From assembly GCA_003427395.1 (NCBI GenBank), contig BFEA01000252.1, forward strand, positions 1,275,948 to 1,300,688: a stretch of DNA of 24,741 nucleotides, given 5' to 3'. Under the pieces are notes generated by a model. It saw only the letters and a list, made by a program, of their open reading frames with translations. It was not told where the DNA came from and did no database searches. A program made the translations under genes and the position numbers. This DNA comes from Chara braunii. Taxonomy: Eukaryota; Streptophyta; Charophyceae; Charales; Characeae. Below, one piece after another: positions 1-10,251 of this stretch. Numbering within the stretch: the stretch's first letter is position 1; every line of letters begins with the position of its first letter.

Positions 1-89
<89 letters not shown>
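1..89. repeat. (AG)n microsatellite at window edge
   Basis: An uninterrupted AG dinucleotide array opens the window and runs off its left edge, so the true length is unknown. Confidence 0.98.
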
Positions 90-90
<1 letters not shown>

Positions 91-529
91 GGAACCATAC
101 CTGGTTCGAATCTGAAACTGTGTGAGCGGCAGCAGAGACCACAGGAGATGTGAACTCTTTCTTTGTACAATAAAGATATTTTGCGTGTCAATCTCTCGTG
201 TGATTCTTGTGTCTTGGCTAGCGGTTCCTAGTGTGAACACTCATCTGGATGCTCGTTGCATGTGCGTGCGAGGTTGAGGGTGATTGACTTGCGGATTGTT
301 GCAGTAACTTAAGAAAAAGTGAAACCATTCAGCACACCTATTCTTTCCAAGGCCCCACACTGTCACAGGGCTAAAAATGTGCACAGAACTGGTTTCGATA
401 GGAAACAGTTTCACTGTGCCACCACATCCTGCCTTTCAACCAGCCTTGAGGATAATTCCACCAGTTTGTTGCTTCTGTGAATTAAGGTGTCTCGAAGTTG
501 TGACTGTTCTAAACCATGAGATATCATCA
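90..529. other. Anonymous intergenic sequence
   Basis: I see no recognisable gene here. The only open frames are short and lack any family motif. The phrase TCCTAGTGTGA at about 227 resembles the terminus of the MITE family found at 14070 and 17015, but no partner end is visible. Confidence 0.5.
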
Positions 530-632
530 TTGAATTGACCAGCCCCTAGGTAATTCAGAATTACTGTAGTAAGTATTTCACTAATCTGCTCCCAGTGAAG
601 TTTGAACTCAGGTCTGTATTTCAACAGTTCAG
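530..632. repeat. Dispersed repeat family S, copy 1
   Basis: The phrases CCTAGGTAATTCAGAAT and AGGTCTGTATTTCAACAG recur at 17931-18002, and a diverged version lies at 23273-23345. Just before the second phrase, the 23 kb copy has GGATTCGAACGCGGG, whose reverse complement resembles a tRNA B box (GTTCGAATCC). A tRNA-derived SINE read on the minus strand is the likely origin. This copy has a degenerate box (TTTGAACTC). Confidence 0.6.
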
Positions 633-679
633 TGGGGTAGCAGCTGAGATAGACCAGTACGTAGATGTGAGCTCTTCCA

Positions 680-750
680 AACCTTGAGACCTTGTTCTTT
701 TTTTTTTTTTTTTTTTAATTTATTTTAAGAACAGAACCTTGAGACCTTGT
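680..750 (-). mobile_element. 39-bp retroposon scar with 16-bp target duplication
   Basis: AACCTTGAGACCTTGT occurs at 680-695 and again at 735-750. Between the copies is only a T-run (about 698-716) followed by AATTTATTTTAAGAACAG. A long target duplication flanking an oligo-T run is the signature of target-primed reverse transcription. This looks like a severely 5'-truncated retroposon inserted on the minus strand. Confidence 0.7.
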
Positions 751-1428
751 ATTCATCCCTCAGATCCCTAAAAATCATACACCTGAAGAAAGAGCAACTA
801 CAGGCTTGAGAGAGAGTTTCACCGAGGACAGACAGGCTGCAATCTTAATTTGCTTGATGTAGCCACTGTGACTTTACAAACAGGACATGGTAAAGAGAAT
901 CCCTTCACCAAGATTATGCATAAGTACCATCCCTTGACACTTCGCAGACAGCGGGCCACAACTGCACGTGTAGACAAGAAGAAGCTAAGCCTGTGATACT
1001 CTTACTATGAGACTCCTTTGCGTGCCTATCATCAGATATGCAGTGCGCAAACTCCAAAGAACACCAATTCGAAGGGAAATACGCAGAAGTTGCAATGCGA
1101 ATCAAAATCCTGAGAGTATCAGACAATGTTAGCACAAGGGAAGACTCAAATCATGATCTGACTCGGGATACTCGGAACTCGACACACAAACATCATCACA
1201 CATGTAGAAGCAAGGTCGGCGTACATACATGGACTACAGGCCCCTCCGTTGCTCACGGCACACACGGGTGAAGAACCACGGATACGGAGGTGAGAAGCGA
1301 TGAAGGAGAAAGGAGGGAGAAGACAAGAAGAATAGCTCGAGATAGCTGACAATAGTCTCTCCCAGCGATGTCCAAGAACCGTCTCCCCAAAATGCTGAAT
1401 CCGAATCCTGCCAGGGCACTAACTGGCC

Positions 1429-1433
<5 letters not shown>
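751..1433. other. Anonymous sequence
   Basis: Overlapping short open frames occur on both strands, none with recognisable motifs or compositional bias. I see no feature I can name. Confidence 0.5.
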
Positions 1434-1513
<80 letters not shown>

Positions 1514-1514
1514 N

Positions 1515-1605
<91 letters not shown>
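1434..1605. repeat. Compound (CT)n-(TATC)n microsatellite with an N
   Basis: About 137 bases of CT are followed by TATC units from about 1571. A single N sits at 1514 inside the CT array, which is likely a consensus failure or a closed gap, so the length is not trustworthy. Confidence 0.97.
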
Positions 1606-1612
1606 CTTTCTT

Positions 1613-1830
1613 CCTCCTTCAGACAGCCCTTCTCTCCAGCAAGGAGCACCCATAATGAGGCACGGTGCACATGAAGGGAGAAATGAGGGTAGGGGCTTTG
1701 GCTCTCTGTCCGGGTCTCTTCGTTCACCTCCCCATCCTTCAGACAGCCCTTCTCTGCAGCAAGCAGCACCCAGAATGAGCCAACCAGGCTCCCCATGAAA
1801 TGATGAAAGAGTGGGGATTAAGGCCCTGGC
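1613..1830. repeat. Two-unit tandem repeat, 120-bp period
   Basis: TCCTTCAGACAGCCCTTCTC at about 1615 recurs at about 1735, followed in both by CAGCAA and then GCACCC..AATGAG. The downstream halves are more diverged (ATGAAGGGAGAAATGAGGG versus ATGAAATGATGAAAGAGTGG), which suggests an old duplication. Confidence 0.8.
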
Positions 1831-2103
1831 TACATACCCACATACATAATGCCATGCACCAGTGATGCTGCGCAGTTGTCCTCCCAATGAATGTCTAAAA
1901 TCCTGAATGAACGTCTGAACCGGGCGCAATGTTGCAAGTTCCCCTAGCGCAGGGTCTCTCAACGCTATGGTCCCTCTTCGTCTGACTTCGTCATCAGTAG
2001 TCTTTCCATGTCACTCATTCCAATGGTGCACTTGTGTTTCAGCTTCGCATCCAACCTAGACCTGCCTAAACCTTATTTCCACTGGCGCAGTGTACTTGCA
2101 CCC

Positions 2104-2166
2104 GGATTTTTTTTTATTTATTTATTTTTTTATTTTTATTTTTTTAATCATCCTTGCGCAGGGGCC

Positions 2167-2198
<32 letters not shown>

Positions 2199-2220
2199 AC
2201 AGATGTCCCAAAAAGGAGCT
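2104..2220 (-). pseudogene. U6 snRNA retropseudogene, 3'-truncated with A-rich tail
   Basis: On the minus strand the copy begins near 2220 with a 5' stem like plant U6 (GGGACATC, then TAAAATTGGAACGATACAGA). It keeps the ACAGAGA box, the AGC triad in ATTAGCATGG and the CCCCTGCGCAAGGATGA segment. After GGATGA it breaks off into an A-rich tail with T interruptions (2104 to about 2145 as T/A on the plus strand). TTGCACCC lies on both sides (2096-2103 and 2221-2228) as an 8-bp target duplication. U6 normally continues about 35-40 nt further, so this is a 3'-truncated, reverse-transcribed copy and not a functional gene. Confidence 0.92.
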
Positions 2221-2228
2221 TTGCACCC

Positions 2229-3548
2229 AAGGAGTTTCAAAACAAGCTTTGGCCAGCAAACTTATCGCTGATCCTGGTTTGCAAACAACCATCCTTTTTT
2301 AGTGGATAGTTATCACGGTCCGGGAGTACGGTCTAGACTTTGCATGCCTGCAGCGGCACCAAGTACATTGTTGCACCATTGGACCCGGTGACAGACAGTG
2401 CACATAACCTGACATGTCCATTGTCGCCAGCTATCATAAGCGCAAGGTATGATCTGGAGGTCAGCCAAAGGACTCGATGGGTCCCACGACCACCAAATAT
2501 AAATCCCGATCCATACCACACATCATTTTGTGATCGCCTGTGTGGTCGAGTGCGACATGCTCGGACGCTGATCCGTCCGAACCACACTTGCGCCATAAAA
2601 AACAAATTTTAGCAGCCATCCCCTAGGGCTCATGTGCAACTACCACCAAAAGAACTGTAAGGAATCTACAAAAGACGAACATAGCAGCACCAAGCAACAA
2701 TGCCTTCCGCAATGACCCCAGGGTACCATGGCTGCATTGCACACAACCAAAGAAATACACCACGTGCAATCACAGAAATAGCCAGGCAGCCAAACGAAGC
2801 CCTGTGGAACACCTGGAGCAACACTGCCTGCCTGATATTCAAGCACCTTGGACAGACTTGTAAACCATGTGCTCAGAGAAAAGGTATAGGCTGTTGGAAT
2901 TACACCCACATAGCACTCTGGCCACAGTCCACGCAAACCGTGCACGCTGAAAATCACAAGCCTACGGCAGTCACACCCACGACACATACTAGGACACAGT
3001 GCATGTGTTTGTGTTGTGCATTCGCTAGACACACAAAAGAATGGTGACTGAGACAGACTGTTTCATCAGACTTTCACCGACTCATCAAGAGGTTCAACCT
3101 CAACAGTCTGCCAGGTGAATTTGACTGATGGATAGAACTCACCGTCTTACCAAAGCATGTGATACCATTGACAAAAGTGTTTGACTTTACTCACACCGAC
3201 CCTGCCTGTGCGTCTGTATGTGTTATCATGTTGGCTGTACCCAACTCCACAAAAGAAGTATATGACTGTGCCATACTGTTTCGCCGGGCTCGTAAGGGTC
3301 TGTGTGGGTCGTAAACTGTCACCGCAACAACACCTTTTCCACCCAAATGAATGAACGGATCGAAAAGTGAAACAGCTTCACCTCCATCGCAATCAACATG
3401 AAGGACAGTAAGATAAGCGGATCCAAAATTGAAACAACTTTTTTTCTATTGCAAATAACATGGAGCACACAAAAACGGTAGTAAAACAGATATTTTGCCT
3501 TTTTCCTTGCACCCTCCTTTCTTCAGTTTTCTTACTTTGTTCCGCATT
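2229..3548. other. Anonymous sequence with no supported gene
   Basis: Long overlapping open frames at about 2640-3047 occur on both strands in low-stop sequence. Neither encodes anything I recognise, and neither shows domain motifs. Treated as non-coding. Confidence 0.45.
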
Positions 3549-3615
3549 CTTTGGGGTACCCCTTTTTCCCTTCTTTGGGGTACCCTTTTTTCCGTTCCTC
3601 GGGGTACCCCTTTTA
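3549..3615. repeat. Three-unit GGGTACCCC minisatellite
   Basis: Three units of roughly 20-24 bp each carry the core GGGGTACCC followed by a T/C-rich stretch. Read on the minus strand, the units give repeated G-T-P-(K/R) residues inside an open frame, but this looks like a by-product of the repeat and not a protein motif. Confidence 0.85.
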
Positions 3616-4274
3616 CTCTGCCCCTCACATACAAGGTTAGCCACATTGATCGTGGTTGACCGCAAGCTGCCCACATCCCCGTGTGGCATAATGAACCACT
3701 TGCATGCTAGCAAAGGAGGCAGAGTAAAGGGGAAGGTATACTCCTGTTCATTTGTGTGTGTGTGCACTTTGTAATGTTCACAATACACAACTCCACATGT
3801 AGGGCCCAAAGAATTGCAGGGCTGGCATCTCAGTTTATGCCGAGGGAGCGCACTCCCACAATCATTTCAGAATGCAGCCCCTTTGCATGTTCACCAATTG
3901 CACAGAGAGGTCCCTCTGCAGGGCCCGGAGTTCCAAACATCTTCTTTCGGCACAAGTGCACAACTACATGAAAGGTCTGACGACTCTGACCGGTACTTCA
4001 CTGCCATTGGAGCGAACAACCAAGCACCATTGTCAACTAGAGGAGCAGAACAACTAGCCCATAACTTATCAACATGGGTGAACAAATGTGCTGGAACAAG
4101 AACAAAAGAGGCTTTTGAAGTAATAAAGGGCAGATACCACATACGCAAGGGCTTGGAAAATACTGAAATATAATTGTGAAAAAGACAAGTTAAAACAACT
4201 GCAAGGATAGAGAAACACTTACATTCAGGACATCCATGTCATTTTCTTCCTTCATCACCGGAAAGGTGACATCC
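3616..4274. other. Anonymous sequence with one unremarkable open frame
   Basis: An open frame on the plus strand (3814-4173, 119 codons) reads as ordinary soluble protein in its second half (for example STWVNKCAGTRTKEAFEVIK), but I recognise no family. On the minus strand a GTAAGT donor-like site lies near 4220, preceded by an open stretch reading LKDVTFPVMKEENDMDVLN. Either could be a stray exon, and neither can be confirmed from sequence alone. Confidence 0.25.
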
Positions 4275-4478
4275 TTAAGCCATTTTGGTGATAGTGAGCC
4301 CTTCTCCGTCCTTGTCCGTGCCTGTCTCAGCCATCAACCAAGCACCAAACAAAATGTCAAACAGTCATCAGCATGCCTCACTCGCTGCACTGAAAACTTT
4401 ACCTGTCAGAGGTAAATACATCATAGCTGTCGCAGGAGCAATACCAACGGCGAAAAGCATTAATCCGTGCCCTCCCAA
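4275..4478 (-). CDS. Possible last two exons of an unidentified membrane protein
   Basis: On the minus strand a strong acceptor (long pyrimidine run ending CCCCTGTAG) precedes a 76-nt open segment (4478-4403) that ends CAG before GTAAAG. An 81-nt GT-AG intron would then join a 47-nt segment (4321-4275) ending in TAA. Phases match: one base from the first segment plus two from the second complete a glycine codon. The first segment reads GLMLFAVGIAPATAMMYLPL, which has the composition of a membrane helix. The second reads TDKDGEGLTITKMA and then stop. I do not recognise the family. Upstream exons cannot be traced, because copy A of the dispersed repeat lies next door. Read straight through in another frame, the region is also open, so this remains a candidate. 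Confidence 0.3.
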
Positions 4479-5283
4479 CTACAGGGGAGAAAAAGGAAAA
4501 CAGCAAAAAAAACAAAAACGAACAAAGGATAATGTAATGATCTTCAAAATCACGGACTGAGAACTCTGCTGTTTTCTGAGCTTTGCCGCTGGATTGTGTG
4601 ACTCGCTGAGAATCCTGCATTCTGCTGAGGTTTCTAAGTCCGTGGGTGTGCATGTTTGCTGAGTTTCCGTGTGTTTGTCTGAAACCACGATTGATTGGGG
4701 GTGTGCGTGACCCGCTAGGGTACTTGTACACTGGAAAGGCCCTCAGGCCGGGTACTCACCTGTGGCCGTTCTTTTGTGGGGTTGCGGCGGGGACGTAGTG
4801 GTAGGCTAGACCCGCGTAGGATGGAAAACACTCGAGTAGCGGGTAGGGTAGGCCCGCATAGGTTAGAAAACACTCGAGTAGCGGGGAGGTAGGCAGAAGA
4901 AGACAAAAAGTAAGTGGCTTCAGAGGCCGACGGAAACTTAAGAGTCCAGTAGTCTGAGTCAAGGGCCTGCAGCAAAGGATATCCGGCTGCAATGATGTTT
5001 CCCTCAGAAAGGAGGAAGGTACCTGTAGCTTGGCAGGCCGAGCGGCCTGGTAAGTCACCGCCCAAGGAGGCAGCAGTCCGGTATATCTTCAGGAAGAGAG
5101 GTGAGCTCTTCCTCATTCTGCGGTGTACACGTTTGGCGTCACGCTGATGGAGCGAGTGCTTGGTGTACCAGTGCTGGCCCTCCACCTTGCTATGGTGGAG
5201 AGGACCAAGGAGGTAAGTATCGGGGGAGTAAGAAGAGGAGGAGGAAGACACTGGGTAAGGAGGATAGTGGCAGAGGTGCTTAC

Positions 5284-5375
5284 CTGGCCATGGTGGTCTG
5301 CATCTTTATCTTCTTGGATGACTCTGCGCCTGGAAGGCCCCAAAGGGGGTTGGCTTCATCAAGGAAGACCTCGGG
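5284..5375 (-). pseudogene. Exon-like segment of copy A, frame conserved with copy B
   Basis: On the minus strand the frame reads PEVFLDEANPLWGLPG and then AESSKKIKMQTTMA. It stops at an AG/GTAAGC splice-donor-like junction. Copy B (16030-16123) reads HEAFLTQRYPYSGLPD and then GASTKEMKIKSTMIA, ending at GTAAGT. The shared pattern E-x-F-L, P, G-L-P, K, K and T-M in a single frame argues that this was once translated. Two TAA codons lie immediately upstream in copy A where copy B has sense codons, so copy A is probably broken unless a splice acceptor removes them. Confidence 0.5.
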
Positions 5376-5460
5376 TTAGTGTTAGGCATGGCGGCCTTAG
5401 TCGGAGGGACAACACATTGTCTTTGCGTTGTCCTTTGAACATCAGAGCAGGGCTCCGCTA

Positions 5461-5503
5461 GTCCGCCATAGCCATCCACTCAGCCAAGTAGGCTATGGTG
5501 GAC
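5461..5503. other. 13-bp hairpin conserved between repeat copies
   Basis: GTCCGCCATAGCC (5461-5473) pairs with GGCTATGGTGGAC (5491-5503) across a 17-nt loop, with one G-T position. Copy B carries the same arms, in repeat orientation, at 15884-15896 and 15932-15944 but with a 35-nt loop of unrelated sequence. Arms kept while the loop changed suggests the structure matters. Confidence 0.75.
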
Positions 5504-5660
5504 CTCGTGAGTTGCTGGCAGTAAGGAGGAGATTCACACATTGGTTCTGGTTCATTCATTCATTGTTGCTATTATTACTATTATTGAAAAAAGAAGAAGT
5601 TGGAGGAAGTCAAGGAGGTTGGAGATGGAGGGATTTGACATTGGTCTTTGCTGGTTTACA

Positions 5661-5707
5661 TCTTCTTCTTCTTCTTCTTCTTCTTCTTCTTCTTCTTCTT
5701 CTTCTTC
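5661..5707. repeat. (TTC)n / (GAA)n microsatellite inside copy A
   Basis: About 15 triplets lie at the same place in the repeat as the (GAA)n array at 15668-15718 of copy B. On the minus strand they encode poly-glutamate within an open frame. Confidence 0.95.
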
Positions 5708-5800
5708 AACTCTTATTTCTTCTTCTTGCTTCCAAGTTCTTTCATTTCGGTTGCAATTGAACGGCATTGTCTTTCTTTGAGTTACTCCCAACAAGATAGC

Positions 5801-6867
5801 CAGGATATAACAACCTGTTGGTGAGCAAGATCGTATATTCTTAAAAGAACAACGCATTGGTGAACAACATAGTAAGCTCTTGAAAGTACACCAATACGTT
5901 CTCCTGCAAAAACGAAAAAACCTAACTAAAAAAGATGAGGATATCTGAGCGTCTTCCCAACATTTCATGTCCTGTAACAACAGCAGTCCATGTTTCAGTT
6001 CAAGGGCCTTAACTTCAACAATATCTCTAGCACATTATGTTCCAAATGTGGCAGCTGTACCATGTCCTTGAATTGAATAAACGCATACTTGGAAGTGCAC
6101 GGCGCACTGCTCGGTGTGGTGCGGCACATGTTGCAAAGCACCCCTACCGGTATGCTGTCCCAGCAGAAATGTCATTGTCATCTATTTTTATTGTTTCTTG
6201 TACAGGGGGATCAGAAGGGGGTTACAAGTTACAACCTACAGAACAGATACTGTTAAGTACAGTCGTACCGATTTTACTTCTCATGATTTCATCCCATTAG
6301 GCGTTCTCATGATTTCATTCCATTGGGCGTGAGAAGGTTCTTGGGACATCGCTCTTGGTCATGATGTCGCGACAGTACTGTCCCTGACTGGGTACTTGAA
6401 AAACAAAAGTCCCAAAACAATTTCTCAGAGGGGGCGTGGTTGCCCACCGATCCAGGCCTGCAAACCTTTTTTTCTCTCGGGGTCTATTTTCCCACAAGCT
6501 GCGCATGCCACATGCTGCATGGGTCCAGTGTGTGTTCATGTGCTGCTCTTGCACAATTGCCCGCACGACGTGTGCTTGCAAGTATGACAGAAAGTCTGCA
6601 ATTGGCATTTTCATTGTGCCCTTTAGGGGTAGGAAGTACTAGGAACATAAGACTAAAATTTTTTTATTTCTTTATCCTTATTTTCAATTCAAGCCTACAG
6701 ACAGTGCACTGCCATTAAAGCAGATCCTAAAGCAATTGTTAGTCTTTCTTCAGGAAACTTGTAATTACCGAGGGCCTAACCGACTCGTAAGCTCAGAAGC
6801 GGAATTATTCTCGTGATCACCCACATTATGTTCTTCTTTAAACCGCCACCAGAATTGAAATCGAGCC
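5801..6867. other. Anonymous sequence
   Basis: No gene recognised. A short imperfect duplication (TCTCATGATTTCATYCCATT) occurs at about 6279-6325. Open frames near 6396-6718 overlap one another on both strands without recognisable content. Confidence 0.5.
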
Positions 6868-6990
6868 AATCCGATATACCGAAGGCTCGGGGCTACCGGA
6901 CCAAAATGGCTGGCGGCACCACCCGAAAGAAAAGAAAGCGTGCCGCTCTGGTGTTTCGGCAAAGCTTGGCCCGCAGAGGGGGATCAGCCT
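6868..6990 (+). repeat. Dispersed repeat family R, copy 1
   Basis: The core CCGGACCAAAATGGCTGGCG, preceded by a GGCTCGGGGCTA stretch and followed by GCACCACC plus an A-rich run, recurs at 14289-14400 (plus). A diverged version lies on the minus strand at 7740-7840. The boundaries are not clear. Confidence 0.7.
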
Positions 6991-7739
6991 TGGGAAAAAG
7001 AGGCTCCGATGTACTGGTGATTTAAAAAACGAAAAACTCTGATACTTGCTACACCTACTTGCTCAGCTAATAAGATGTGCTTTTCTAGTCCGCGGAGCAT
7101 GAATCAAGTTACATCCTTCCTGAATGAAAAAAAAACAATAACAATAACAGAGGCGTTGGAAATTGACATCACAGTATCGCTAATATGATCTAGAAGGCCA
7201 CATGCACCAAGACCTTCAGTGAAAAGATTTAAAAGAACACACATTCTTCACACAGATGGACGGAAGAGCTCTAAAGAGTTCAGGCCCTTCAGGGAAATAG
7301 GGCTGCACTCTCAGCGGAGCATTACAAAGAGAGGAGAAGGGGAATGCAACGAGAAAAGGCGATAGTTATGAAAGGTGACCATAATACAGTGATATGCTAC
7401 TAGGATGAGCAACCAACCGTCCTTTCTCGGTGCAGAATCGGCACAGCCAGTACGGAGCAGTGACATCTAATAGAGGAGAGGACGCAAGACGGTGACAAAA
7501 TATCGTTCCAATTCCCGAAACGACATGCAGAGACATCAGCAAGGAGGGGACTGCTGAGTTGCATTCTGTCAGGGGAGGAATAGCCAGGAATTCTATTTGG
7601 GTTTAGTTAACTTGGGTATCATTCAATATGTTGTTGACATTAATAAATACTTGGACCTGCTCTCCTACCTGCTGTGAGGTTGACTGTCGACCCCCGTACG
7701 TACCTGTTGCTGATTTGGGCTATATGCCCTTAAACCACC
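6991..7739. other. Anonymous sequence
   Basis: A/T-rich to neutral sequence with no long open frame and no recognised feature. Confidence 0.5.
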
Positions 7740-7840
7740 ACTACACCCGGGCCTGCAGGCTGCACACTTTTTTTCCCTTTTTTTGGCTGGCACCGCCAGC
7801 CATCGTGGTCCGATAGGCCGAGCCTCCGAAATTTTTGTAG
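7740..7840 (-). repeat. Dispersed repeat family R, copy 2
   Basis: On the minus strand this reads TTTCGGAGGCTCGGCCTATC, then GGACCACGATGGCTGGCGG and a GCCA plus oligo-A stretch. It matches the family R core with scattered substitutions. Confidence 0.65.
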
Positions 7841-8721
7841 GTGACGAGTTTCTTTTTCAGCAAGGCCACTGGTAGGGCCGAGTACTGGCGGTTTAAAACC
7901 ATCTGTACACCCGAGTCTCCGTCCCAAACCGGCGGGTCATGCTAGAAAAGCAGGGTATGTTGGAGAAGGAGATTGTGCATGGATCTGATAGCCACCCACT
8001 GTCAAACGCAGCTCAACCAGCCTACTAAACGGACCTAACCACTGCCTACCTCGTAACTGGGTGGGCAGAAAAAAAAGGGGACCACTCCAGCAATCCTGCC
8101 ATCTGCCTTGCCTATACTTGGCAGATATATCATATAGTTACACATATCCTTCGTGGCAAGTTCAAAACACTGTTGACTTTTCAAGTCTATTCTCCCATTC
8201 ATTTACAGGCCTCGCTAGAGGCTTGTTTTCGCGAAACTGTTTGTGACAAATTTCGATTTTCAAAACTGCGAACACATCAGTCAAAACTAGTTCAACAAAG
8301 CATTTTATTACTCCAAAGGAAAATGATCACTCAAGGAATGAGAAACCCAGAGTGATTTGGATCCGTATGCACGTACTTGGCTGAGGAGTTACAGTTAACA
8401 GCCCCTGCGTGCTGTAAAGTTGCAAGATCCACCGAGGACGAACATGCAAGCTTCTGCAGCCATGGATGGCTTCAACTGCCGTAAGGGTGCAGATCTGTGA
8501 GCACGACCGGGGCCTCACCCTCAAAGTAGCCCGACTCCAGGAAGACTTAGTTTTACATCCGTAAAACATCGCCTCGCCTCACAGTAGAGAATAACTTGCA
8601 ATTGGACAGCAAGACAAGTAGGAGAGGAGCCCGATAGCAGGGACAGTCACCACGTCATCTCATCATCAACGACAAGACTTGCATGCGAATGCACAACTCA
8701 TCAGCGAGGACGAGACAGTCA

Positions 8722-8723
<2 letters not shown>
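7841..8723. other. Anonymous sequence
   Basis: No gene recognised. TACTGGCGGTTT at about 7883 resembles the TACTGGTGGTTT units at 17.7-17.9 kb, but only over a short stretch. Confidence 0.45.

Positions 8724-8818
<95 letters not shown>
8724..8818. repeat. (CT)n microsatellite
   Basis: An uninterrupted CT array of about 95 bases. Confidence 0.97.
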
Positions 8819-8820
<2 letters not shown>

Positions 8821-9571
8821 CGTTATGTCCCCAGAAAAATAACTAACCAGTGAAAGATGATGTCTTGAACTCCAGCAGATCGCAGAGTGAAGGCCAGCCT
8901 ATGGCCAGTACCAGTCCCAAGCAAATGGTATCCGGGTCAGTGCTCCGCTGCGCTCAATGCTGCTGAAGACATCTCTCTTGCCAGTCTATCTCCTTGCTCC
9001 TCTAGTGCTAAGGCACACATCCACAGAGTGCTGCGCTACAGCAGCCCGTCACCAAGGCGTAGCTGCTACCTGTTTGCAACTGTGTGCTGGGCCCAGAGGT
9101 CAAACCCCATGAGACCCCCTGCTTGTCCTCCTGGTCCATTGGATCAGGCCTGGTTCAACGATCCATGAGAATGGCCAAAAACCTGGCCCAGAGGTCAAAC
9201 CCCAAAAAAACAGCCAGCCTGGGTCACAGTTGGACGTCCAGGCCTTCCTGCTGCATCGACAGCTGGTCCAGCGCTACCAGACAAAAGAAAGTCCAGTCCT
9301 TATATGGATAAAACGACTCCAGGGCGCACCCAAGAGCCTAACACAGTGGGGCCACCCCTGACCTGTTGAAATACAGACCCGTGCATGGTGGAACCTGATG
9401 TGTCAAAAACCAAATATTTCTGAATTGCCTGGAGCCGGTCAGCTCAAGGACAATATCTTAAGGTCGTGGCCCTTTTTTTCAAACACGGCTCCAGAACATG
9501 TGAACCATTCCACCACTGGTCAAGAACAGGCACCTGTGCCTGTTTGGACACAGAGAGTCCGCGATGACATT
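8819..9571. other. Anonymous sequence with a short duplication
   Basis: GGCCCAGAGGTCAAACCCCA occurs twice, about 97 bp apart (near 9090 and 9187), flanked by loosely similar sequence. This suggests a small old tandem duplication. The open frames here do not resemble any family I know. Confidence 0.5.
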
Positions 9572-9575
9572 GTCC

Positions 9576-9684
9576 TGCCGTCTTCACCCGAATAGAACGC
9601 CCGGTCATTATAGCTGTATTTGGCACAACTTTCAGCCCAGACACAGTGATAATTACTGGGCGTTCTATTCGGGTGAAGACGGTA
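9576..9684. mobile_element. MITE family M2, nearly intact copy
   Basis: Inverted termini of 25 perfect bp begin CCGTCTTCACCCGAATAGAA at 9578 and end at 9682. Similarity continues inward through GGTCATTAT on one side and AGTAATTAT on the other. The element is about 105 bp between a TG on the left and a TA on the right. Other family members show TA on both sides, so the left TG is probably a mutated TA. GTCC also lies directly outside on both sides. There is no coding capacity. TA target use and size fit a non-autonomous Tc1/mariner-type element; that assignment is inference. Confidence 0.88.
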
Positions 9685-9688
9685 GTCC

Positions 9689-10196
9689 AGAGAAAACCAG
9701 AACAGAGAAAAGACACTGTCCTAACGCAGACAGAACCAAATCTAACAGGAACCTGGGAAAATAAAATGAACTCAGCATAAAATACGCCAACAGAAAATAA
9801 AATAACCCTCAGCCTGAACTTCAGGAATAAGTCAACGAGGCTGGATTCGGTAGGGGTGAGGGGTGGTATATCCTTCCAACGGGAAGTAATCAATGCCGTT
9901 CCACTCGGGCCTTCTGACCATAATGGGAAGGAGCGTGGGGGGAGTACACGACGTATTCTTTGGACTTGTCGGTGGAATAGGAACCCAGCTGATGCTCCCC
10001 AGAATGGACAAGGAGCCAGAACCATAAGGTTTTGTTCATTCTTTATTTAAAAAAAAACTCGGCCTGAAAATCAATAAGACCAAGGCCCCAAAAGATATCT
10101 GTGGCCCTAACGCCACCCAAAATGTGGGTCGTACAGCCTCAGGGGCCAGTACCTGAAGTTAGGCCTCTAGGGCTCATGAGCGAGGCCTATGCCTGC

Positions 10197-10200
<4 letters not shown>
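9689..10200. other. Anonymous sequence
   Basis: A 193-codon minus-strand frame (9444-10025) runs straight through the MITE and encodes nothing recognisable. I regard it as chance. Confidence 0.5.

Positions 10201-10248
<48 letters not shown>
10201..10248. repeat. (GA)n microsatellite
   Basis: About 24 GA units. Confidence 0.97.

Positions 10249-10251
<3 letters not shown>

Larger units (their letters stand above)
4722..5800 (-). mobile_element. Dispersed repeat with coding segments, copy A
   Basis: This region aligns along its whole length, on the minus strand, with 15548-16965 on the plus strand. Shared landmarks in order are: CAATGCCGTYCAATTGCAA; a GAA array; ACCAGCAAA-GACC; an AAYAATGAAT stretch with AACCAGAACCAAT; a hairpin (GTCCACCATAGCC pairing with GGCTATGGCGGAC); GGCCGCCATGCC; GGCCTTCCAG; GAGGGAAACATCATTGCAG; and ACGGCCACAGG. 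A long minus-strand frame (5980-5552) covers the 5' part, with a poly-glutamate run followed by DVNQQ. A second segment (5375-5284) reads GLPGAESSKKIKMQTTMA, then a GTAAGC donor-like site. The copies differ by substitutions that often keep the frame, but copy A has in-frame TAA codons just before the second segment. I do not recognise the protein. Confidence 0.75.

Noticed and set aside
1368-1655. Open frame of alternating Ser-Leu
   Set aside because: Pure translation of the CT microsatellite.
3056-3105. Minus strand TTGATGAGTCGGTGAAAG, like a hammerhead ribozyme core
   Set aside because: The core needs CTGATGA and a closed stem before GAAA. Here the first base is wrong and only six bases lie between, too few for a stem.
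5205-5295. ACTTACCT motifs, like the U1 snRNA 5' end
   Set aside because: Only about ten bases match, with no U1 body. They are better read as splice-donor complements within the repeat.
9444-10025. 193-codon minus-strand open frame
   Set aside because: It runs through both arms of an M2 MITE and shows no recognisable domain. Openness is probably chance.
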